A stretch of 40,313 bases of DNA. Origin: Ruoffia tabacinasalis. Its GTDB lineage: Bacteria > Bacillota > Bacilli > Lactobacillales > Aerococcaceae. Location of the stretch: NCBI RefSeq assembly GCF_005864045.1, contig NZ_VBSP01000020.1:1-40313 (forward strand), in the 5' to 3' direction. The translations under genes were made by a program, and so were the position numbers. The notes below the pieces were generated by a model. It did no database searches, had not been told where the DNA came from, and worked only from the letters and a program-made list of their open reading frames with translations. Positions 35,599 through 40,313 of this stretch are shown piece by piece. Each line of letters begins with the position of its first letter. The stretch's first letter is position 1.

Positions 35599-36588
35599 TT
35601 AAATGATGCCACGTGCAATCAATGATTCAGCAATTTGTACTGAGTTTGTAGCAGCACCTTTACGTAGATTATCTGCAACAACAAATAAGTTTATGCCATT
35701 TTCTACCGAGTCATCACGACGAATACGACCAACATATACGTTGTCTGTATCTTCAGCAACAGATTGTAATGGATAGTCTAAAGTTTCTGGATTATCGGCA
35801 AGAATGACTCCGTCGATATTTCCAATTTCTTCGCGAATTTTCTTAATATCAAATTCTTTTTCTAATTCAATATTGATAGATACACCGTGAGACGTTTTGA
35901 TTGGAACTCGTACCGCGGTAGCAGAGACAGGTAAGTTCTCAACACCTAAGATTTTACGCGTTTCATCAATCATCTTTTGTTCTTCTTTTGTATTACCATT
36001 ATCTAAGAAGACATCGATTTGTGGAATCACTGTTTTGTTAATTTCGTAAGGGAAAGTACTTGTTGTACCTTGTTCTAAATCATCAATCCCTTTACGTCCG
36101 GCACCTGATACTGCTTGATATGTACTATAAACAACACGTTTGATACCGTAATTTTCTTGTAGTGGTTTCAATGGTACAACGGATTGAATTGTTGAGCAGT
36201 TGGGGTTTGCGATTAGTTTATCATCTTTAGATAAGACTCCAGCATTCACCTCAGGGACAACTAATGGAATATTTTTATCCATTCTCCACGCTGAACTATT
36301 ATCGATGACAGTAATGCCATTACTTGAAGCAATCGGTGCAAAGTGTTTTGATGTTTCTCCACCTGCTGAGAAGATTGCGATTTGAATGGGTGCTGTTAAA
36401 GCATCCTCTGTTAGTTCTTGAATAGTAATCTCTTCACCATTGAAGGGGATTTTTTGACCGGCAGATCGACTTGAAGCAAATAAACTTAATTCACTCACTG
36501 GGAATTGACGTTCTTCTAATACTTGTATAACTTTACGACCAACTACGCCCGATGCACCTACAACGGCAACATGATATTTTTTACTCAT
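35599..36588 (-). CDS. asd: Aspartate-semialdehyde dehydrogenase
   Basis: This enzyme reduces aspartyl phosphate to aspartate semialdehyde, the branch point to lysine/diaminopimelate, threonine and methionine. The 329-residue protein has the NADPH loop VGASGVVGRKV (10-20), FSAGGETSKHFAP, the catalytic cysteine C131 in NPNCSTIQ and the substrate-binding VRVPIKTSHGVSINIE. GAAAGGAG precedes ATG 36588. It is transcribed divergently from the L-box lysA-dapA-dapB operon, so asd is not under that riboswitch, unlike many Firmicutes where asd and dapA share an operon. Confidence 0.96.
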   Translation of the reverse strand: MSKKYHVAVVGASGVVGRKVIQVLEERQFPVSELSLFASSRSAGQKIPFNGEEITIQELTEDALTAPIQIAIFSAGGETSKHFAPIASSNGITVIDNSSAWRMDKNIPLVVPEVNAGVLSKDDKLIANPNCSTIQSVVPLKPLQENYGIKRVVYSTYQAVSGAGRKGIDDLEQGTTSTFPYEINKTVIPQIDVFLDNGNTKEEQKMIDETRKILGVENLPVSATAVRVPIKTSHGVSINIELEKEFDIKKIREEIGNIDGVILADNPETLDYPLQSVAEDTDNVYVGRIRRDDSVENGINLFVVADNLRKGAATNSVQIAESLIARGII

Positions 36589-36631
36589 AATTGGCTCCTT
36601 TCAATATTGTATGTTAATTTATAATTGAATT

Positions 36632-36657
36632 ATTAAAAAGAGAGATTCCTTTTTAAT
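36632..36657 (-). repeat. AT-rich inverted repeat in the asd leader
   Basis: Perfect nine-base arms ATTAAAAAG and CTTTTTAAT with an eight-base gap. It lies about 45-70 bases upstream of asd. It could form a weak hairpin in the asd mRNA leader, or be chance in AT-rich sequence. Confidence 0.4.
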
Positions 36658-36763
36658 TTTCAATTTATACCTATTAAACTTAAGCATTATCGCATAAAAT
36701 GTCAAGTTAAAAATGCTTAGATTTAATAATTGATATTAAAATTTTAATCCTATCTTAATCCTG

Positions 36764-36792
36764 TTGACATTGTAATTTACCATTGATATAGT
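36764..36792 (+). promoter_or_regulatory. Promoter of the lysA operon
   Basis: Consensus -35 TTGACA (36764-36769), a 17-base spacer and -10 TATAGT (36787-36792). Transcription should start near 36799, just before the riboswitch. Confidence 0.85.
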
Positions 36793-36811
36793 ATATTTAA
36801 GTTAAAGAGGT

Positions 36812-37037
36812 ATTGTGCGAGGCGCGGTTGACAAAAGTACACACACGTGGAAAGGGGATATCGCCGAAACGACTTTCGTTGGGGACTGACTTTAAGAGGT
36901 TGGTCACTGTTATTATCAAAGAGCCAAAGTGATAATAAGGTGCAATCAATTACCGGGCAAAAGGATACGTCAACTCAAATCAAGATGGATTGATTAGTGA
37001 AAGCGACCACGAACCTTTTGTTCGTAGTCGCTTTTTG
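36812..37037 (+). promoter_or_regulatory. L-box lysine riboswitch with terminator, controlling lysA-dapA-dapB
   Basis: Aptamer hallmarks appear in order: GCGAGGCGCG, AAAGTA, GTGGAAAGGGG, CGCCGAAACG and GGGGACTGAC, then the GTTGGTCAC arm and the hairpin TTATTATCA/TGATAATAA. The expression platform ends in a terminator pairing AGCGAC-CA-CGAAC (37002-37014) with GTTCG-TA-GTCGCT (37020-37031), followed by TTTTTG. Lysine binding should favour the terminator and reduce lysine/diaminopimelate synthesis. The aptamer's exact 3' boundary is approximate. Confidence 0.92.
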
Positions 37038-37063
37038 TTTACTTTTATTTAAGGAGTGGAAGA

Positions 37064-38359
37064 ATGCATTTAGAACCGTATCAAACGAAGGTGAATAACG
37101 AACTGGTTCATTCACATCATAAATATTCAGATTTAGCTCAACAGTATGGAACACCGCTTTATATTTTCGATGAAGAGAGTTTTAGAGATCGCGTGTATCG
37201 TTTCAAAGAAGCATTAGAGAATCCTTACTTTGAGACAGAATTATTATTTGCATCGAAGTCTGTTTTGACACTAGCGATTGCAAAATTGATTTCAGAGTAT
37301 GGTATTGGACAAGATGTTGTTAGTGCAGGGGAGATCTATACTGGAAAGAAAGGTGGCGTTCAGCCATCGAAGATGTACTTTCACGGGAATAACAAATTAG
37401 AAGAGGAATTAGCTTTTGCGGTCGATCAAGAAGTTGGAACGATTGTCATCGATAATCGAATGGAAGCTGATAGACTAAATAATATTTTAGAACAAAAAGG
37501 GAAAAAGCAACGCGCGTTATTACGCTTAAATCCTGGAGTTGAAGCACATACACACGAATACATTAAAACTGCTAACTTAGATTCAAAATTTGGTGAGAGT
37601 GTCTTCGATGACAATATTGAAGACATTATAGAAACTATCTATAACTATGATAATATTGAATTAGCAGGTTTACATTGTCACATCGGTAGTCAAATATTTG
37701 ATTCAGAATCTTTTATTAAAGCAGCGGATGAAATGTTATTATTTGCTCAACGGATTCAAACGAATTTAAATATTCCAATTAGAGAAATTAATTTCGGCGG
37801 AGGCTTTGGCGTCTACTATACCCAAGAGGATAAACCGTTTGATATTGCTGAATTCTTACCGGATTTTATCGAGCATGTTCATGAAAAGTCTACTGAATAC
37901 GGGATTCAATTAGAGAAGGTGACAATTGAACCTGGAAGATCTTTAGTTAACAATTCTGGAAGTACTTTGTATACGATTGGTGATATTAAGCAGACCGTAG
38001 GTGGTAAGAAGTACGCCTTTATCGATGGCGGGATGACTGATAATATCCGTCCTGCTTTATATCAGGCTGAATACGAAGCAGCCTTGCCGAATAAAATTAA
38101 CGAACCGATTAAAGAAACGTACACCATTGCTGGTAAGGCCTGTGAGAGTGGGGATGTCGTGATTAATAAGATTGATCTTCCTCAAGTTGAAACAGGTGAT
38201 TTATTACTAGTAAATGGGACAGGGTCGTATAATTATTCTATGGCAAGCAATTATAATCACATTCCCATTCCTGCCATGGTGCATATTGATGGTGAGAAAA
38301 GTTACTTAACAGTCAAACGTCAGTCATTTGAAGATATCATAGCAAATAATATTATATAG
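37064..38359 (+). CDS. lysA: Diaminopimelate decarboxylase
   Basis: A PLP enzyme that makes L-lysine from meso-diaminopimelate, the last step of the pathway. The 431-residue fold-type III protein has the PLP lysine K65 in LFASKSVLTLA, HCHIGSQIFD near 203-212, the glycine-rich phosphate loop NFGGGFGVYY near 246-255, EPGRSLV and the partner-subunit GKACESGDVV carrying the active-site cysteine. AAGGAGTGG precedes ATG 37064. It is first in the operon, so the L-box senses the product of the first encoded enzyme. The operon is compact, with dapA 13 bases downstream. Confidence 0.97.
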   Translation: MHLEPYQTKVNNELVHSHHKYSDLAQQYGTPLYIFDEESFRDRVYRFKEALENPYFETELLFASKSVLTLAIAKLISEYGIGQDVVSAGEIYTGKKGGVQPSKMYFHGNNKLEEELAFAVDQEVGTIVIDNRMEADRLNNILEQKGKKQRALLRLNPGVEAHTHEYIKTANLDSKFGESVFDDNIEDIIETIYNYDNIELAGLHCHIGSQIFDSESFIKAADEMLLFAQRIQTNLNIPIREINFGGGFGVYYTQEDKPFDIAEFLPDFIEHVHEKSTEYGIQLEKVTIEPGRSLVNNSGSTLYTIGDIKQTVGGKKYAFIDGGMTDNIRPALYQAEYEAALPNKINEPIKETYTIAGKACESGDVVINKIDLPQVETGDLLLVNGTGSYNYSMASNYNHIPIPAMVHIDGEKSYLTVKRQSFEDIIANNII

Positions 38360-38372
38360 GAGGATATTTATA

Positions 38373-39263
38373 ATGAGTATTTACGAAGGTTCAGCAGTTG
38401 CATTGGTTACCCCATTTATCGAGAACACAAAGGAAATCGATTGGCGCGCATTTGAAAGCCTATTAGACTTTCATTTAGAAAATAATACAGATGCTTTAGT
38501 AATCACTGGAACAACGGGTGAGAGTTCAACTTTATCAGATGAAGAGCAAATTGAGTTGATTAAATTTGCTGTAAAACATGCTGAAGAAAAACTTCCAATC
38601 ATTGCAGGAACAGGTATTAATGATACACGTCACGCTATAAAACTAAGTCAACAAGCTGAGCATGTGGGAGCAGATGCATTACTTATCGTCACCCCATATT
38701 ACAATAAGGCATCTTACAATGGTATGTTAGCTCACTTCCGAGCGATTGCTGATTCAGTAAACATCCCAATTATTTTATACGATGTTCCCTCTAGAACCGG
38801 TACATCATTAACACCAGAACAAGTGGGTATTCTAGCAGAGCATCCAAATATTGTGGCTTTAAAAGATGCGGTAGGTAATTTAGATTATACTCGCGCAGTG
38901 CTTGATAATGTGCCAGATGATTTCGCAGTTTATTCAGGGAATGACGATTTAAATTACGATATTATCGCTTTAGGTGGTAAAGGTGCTATCTCGGTAACCG
39001 CTAATATCTTACCGAAAGAAGTTCATGATTTATGTCGTCTTGCTTTAGATGGAAATACGGAAGAAGCTCAACAATTAAATTATAAACTTGAAGATATTAA
39101 CCGTGATTTATTTGATGAAGTGAATCCAATCCCAGTAAAATACTTAGTTCACAAAATGAACCGTTGTGCTTTATCATATCGTTTACCTATGGTCCCACCA
39201 AGTGAGGAAAGTGCTGAATTATTAGATACTTACTTAGGCTTAATTGAAAAATACACAATATAG
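38373..39263 (+). CDS. dapA: 4-hydroxy-tetrahydrodipicolinate synthase
   Basis: This enzyme condenses pyruvate with aspartate semialdehyde, the first committed step to diaminopimelate and lysine. The 296-residue TIM-barrel protein has the substrate motif TGTTGESSTL (45-54), Y110 in TPYYNK, Y136 in LYDVPSRTG and the Schiff-base lysine K164 in VALKDAVGNL. GGAGGA precedes ATG 38373. It is co-regulated with lysA and dapB by the upstream L-box. The remaining succinylase/acetylase or dehydrogenase branch genes are not in the window. Confidence 0.97.
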   Translation: MSIYEGSAVALVTPFIENTKEIDWRAFESLLDFHLENNTDALVITGTTGESSTLSDEEQIELIKFAVKHAEEKLPIIAGTGINDTRHAIKLSQQAEHVGADALLIVTPYYNKASYNGMLAHFRAIADSVNIPIILYDVPSRTGTSLTPEQVGILAEHPNIVALKDAVGNLDYTRAVLDNVPDDFAVYSGNDDLNYDIIALGGKGAISVTANILPKEVHDLCRLALDGNTEEAQQLNYKLEDINRDLFDEVNPIPVKYLVHKMNRCALSYRLPMVPPSEESAELLDTYLGLIEKYTI

Positions 39264-39282
39264 AGAATAGAGGATTGATAAA

Positions 39283-40053
39283 GTGAATATTATACTAATT
39301 GGATCCGATGGCGCTATGGGTAAAGTTGTCACTAATATCTCGAAAGAGTTAGGTCATCAAGTGGTTGCAGGTTTGCAATCAACTGAAGAAACAGAACAAC
39401 CATTTCCAATCGCTACAAATTTTGATGATTTAACAAAAGTGGTTGAAGAGCTTGAAGTTAAACCAGAAGTGATGATTGATTTTTCAACTCCTCAATTAAC
39501 GGATGAGTTACTAGCATTTGCAGTGGCTCAAAATCTCCCACTTATGCTTGCAACTACAGGGCAAAGTGAAGCACAAGAGCAAGCAATTCAAGAGGCAAGT
39601 AAATCCGTTGCTATCTTAGATACTCACAATACAAGTATCGGTGTGAATGTGATGCAAGAAGTGAGTAAGCATTTAAGTAAAGTATTATATCCTTTAGGTT
39701 ATGATATTGAAATCATTGAAAAACATCACCGCTACAAGAAAGATGCACCAAGTGGTACAGGTAAGATGTTACTGGACTCGGTTGAGGAAGGTATGTCAGA
39801 AAGTGCGACAAAAGTGTATGGACGCGAGGGTATTGGCGAAGCAAGAGAACACCAAGAAGTTGGTTTACATGCTATTCGTGGTGGTGATATTGTCGGTGAA
39901 CACACGATTATCTTCGCAAATAATCAAGAAACACTTGAAATTACTCACCGTGCAGGATCAAAAGAGTTATTTGCCAGAGGCGCAATGGCTGGAGCAGAAT
40001 TTTTAATTAATCAAGCCGAACCAGGTATCTACTCAATGAATGATATTTTTTAA
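39283..40053 (+). CDS. dapB: 4-hydroxy-tetrahydrodipicolinate reductase
   Basis: This enzyme performs the NAD(P)H-dependent second step after DapA. The 256-residue protein has the N-terminal nucleotide loop LIGSDGAMGKVV (5-16), ATTGQSE near 90-96 and the catalytic region EKHHRYKKDAPSGTGKML with H148 and K153. It ends with FARGAMAGAEFLINQAEPGIYSMNDIF, typical of the family. The start is GTG 39283, with AGAGGA about eight bases upstream. It is the last gene of the L-box operon, followed by a terminator. Confidence 0.96.
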   Translation: MNIILIGSDGAMGKVVTNISKELGHQVVAGLQSTEETEQPFPIATNFDDLTKVVEELEVKPEVMIDFSTPQLTDELLAFAVAQNLPLMLATTGQSEAQEQAIQEASKSVAILDTHNTSIGVNVMQEVSKHLSKVLYPLGYDIEIIEKHHRYKKDAPSGTGKMLLDSVEEGMSESATKVYGREGIGEAREHQEVGLHAIRGGDIVGEHTIIFANNQETLEITHRAGSKELFARGAMAGAEFLINQAEPGIYSMNDIF

Positions 40054-40088
40054 ACGAATTGTGGTTCTGTGAGAAATTCATAAATAAC

Positions 40089-40134
40089 AACTCAGTAATT
40101 GTGGCTAGCTTTGCCATGATTGCTGAGTTTTTTT
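40089..40134 (+). terminator. Terminator of the lysA-dapA-dapB operon
   Basis: The stem AACTCAG...CTGAGTT, with an inner GGC/GCC pairing, is followed by a run of T. Confidence 0.9.
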
Positions 40135-40144
40135 GTTTGTATTT

Positions 40145-40313
40145 TGGGTTCTACAATAAATAGGGTTGATGACAAAAATTAAAATGTCATCAACCCTATC
40201 TTTGTGTCTTCTAAAAGACGCAGATATTCGTTATATTAAAAGTACCACCAAATAACATAAGGAGAATATCTACGCATGAACCATTTTATCCAAAAAACCT
40301 TTCAATTAAAAGA
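40145..40313 (+). mobile_element. Probable left end of an ISL3-like insertion sequence
   Basis: Past the dapB terminator, GGGTTCTACAATAAATAGGG begins a stretch that leads into a transposase-like start at the window edge. A perfect 15-base inverted repeat ATAGGGTTGATGACA / TGTCATCAACCCTAT (40160-40174 and 40185-40199) lies in the leader and could form a hairpin that blocks read-in. The element's right end and target duplication are outside the window, so the boundary is a guess. Confidence 0.5.
40276..40313 (+). CDS. Partial N-terminus of a probable ISL3-family transposase
   Basis: Only twelve codons are present. ATG 40276 follows AAGGAG (40259-40264) at 11 bases, and the frame reads MNHFIQKTFQLK, similar to the short conserved start of ISL3-family transposases (MN-FIK-x-L-x-x-KDKN). 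The gene runs off the window. The family call is tentative. Confidence 0.5.
   Translation, partial: MNHFIQKTFQLK

Overview
The window is a chromosomal segment of a low-GC Gram-positive bacterium. It has strong AGGAGG-type ribosome binding sites, TTGACA/TATAAT promoters, T-box and L-box leaders, and Firmicutes gene blocks such as ireB-ruvX-DUF1292-mltG-udk-greA and iscS-DUF1831-mnmA-recD2. DUF1831 and an IreB-like protein point to Lactobacillales. An Aerococcaceae or Carnobacteriaceae member is my inference from overall character, not something I could test.

Layout. 1-3480: a three-gene ABC exporter operon of LnrLMN type (ATPase plus two ABC-2 permeases), with a palindrome in its upstream region. 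3532-4629: a NERD-domain gene interrupted by two in-frame TAA codons, then a tandem hairpin repeat and a bidirectional terminator. 4645-7721 (minus): an RclA-like disulfide reductase, then the DUF711/ACT pair. 7886-10187 (plus): ridA, ackA and a stand-alone pyrR. 10239-11418 (minus): a small membrane protein, an orphan NarL-type response regulator and a 31-residue membrane peptide with its own signals. 11580-13604: a VOC protein, a probable 6S RNA and rarA. 13819-19901: cysteine desulfurase, DUF1831, mnmA, the C-terminal remnant of an M20 peptidase (minus) and recD2. 19964-22279 (minus): a diacylglycerol-kinase-like lipid kinase gene and dsdA. 22507-26248: a Cof-type HAD phosphatase and alaS behind an alanine T-box. 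26482-30188: ireB, ruvX, DUF1292, mltG, udk and greA. 30321-32760: liaF-liaS-liaR. 32845-35523: a HesB-like protein and helD. 35599-40053: asd (minus), then an L-box lysine riboswitch controlling lysA-dapA-dapB. From about 40145 to the window end there is probably the left part of an ISL3-like insertion sequence.

How the parts fit together. Several genes serve cell-envelope homeostasis: the Lnr-like exporter, LiaFSR, MltG, IreB, the lipid kinase, and the diaminopimelate/lysine genes that feed peptidoglycan and protein synthesis. A second theme is tRNA and transcription: AlaRS, MnmA with its sulfur donor, GreA, HelD and 6S RNA. Two amino-acid-responsive RNA leaders are clear. Two genes are decayed (NERD and M20). 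I see no rRNA, tRNA, CRISPR array or prophage. Most of the window is ordinary housekeeping sequence. The items most worth a second look are the interrupted NERD gene, the tandem hairpin repeat, the 31-residue membrane peptide gene, and the orphan regulator next to it.
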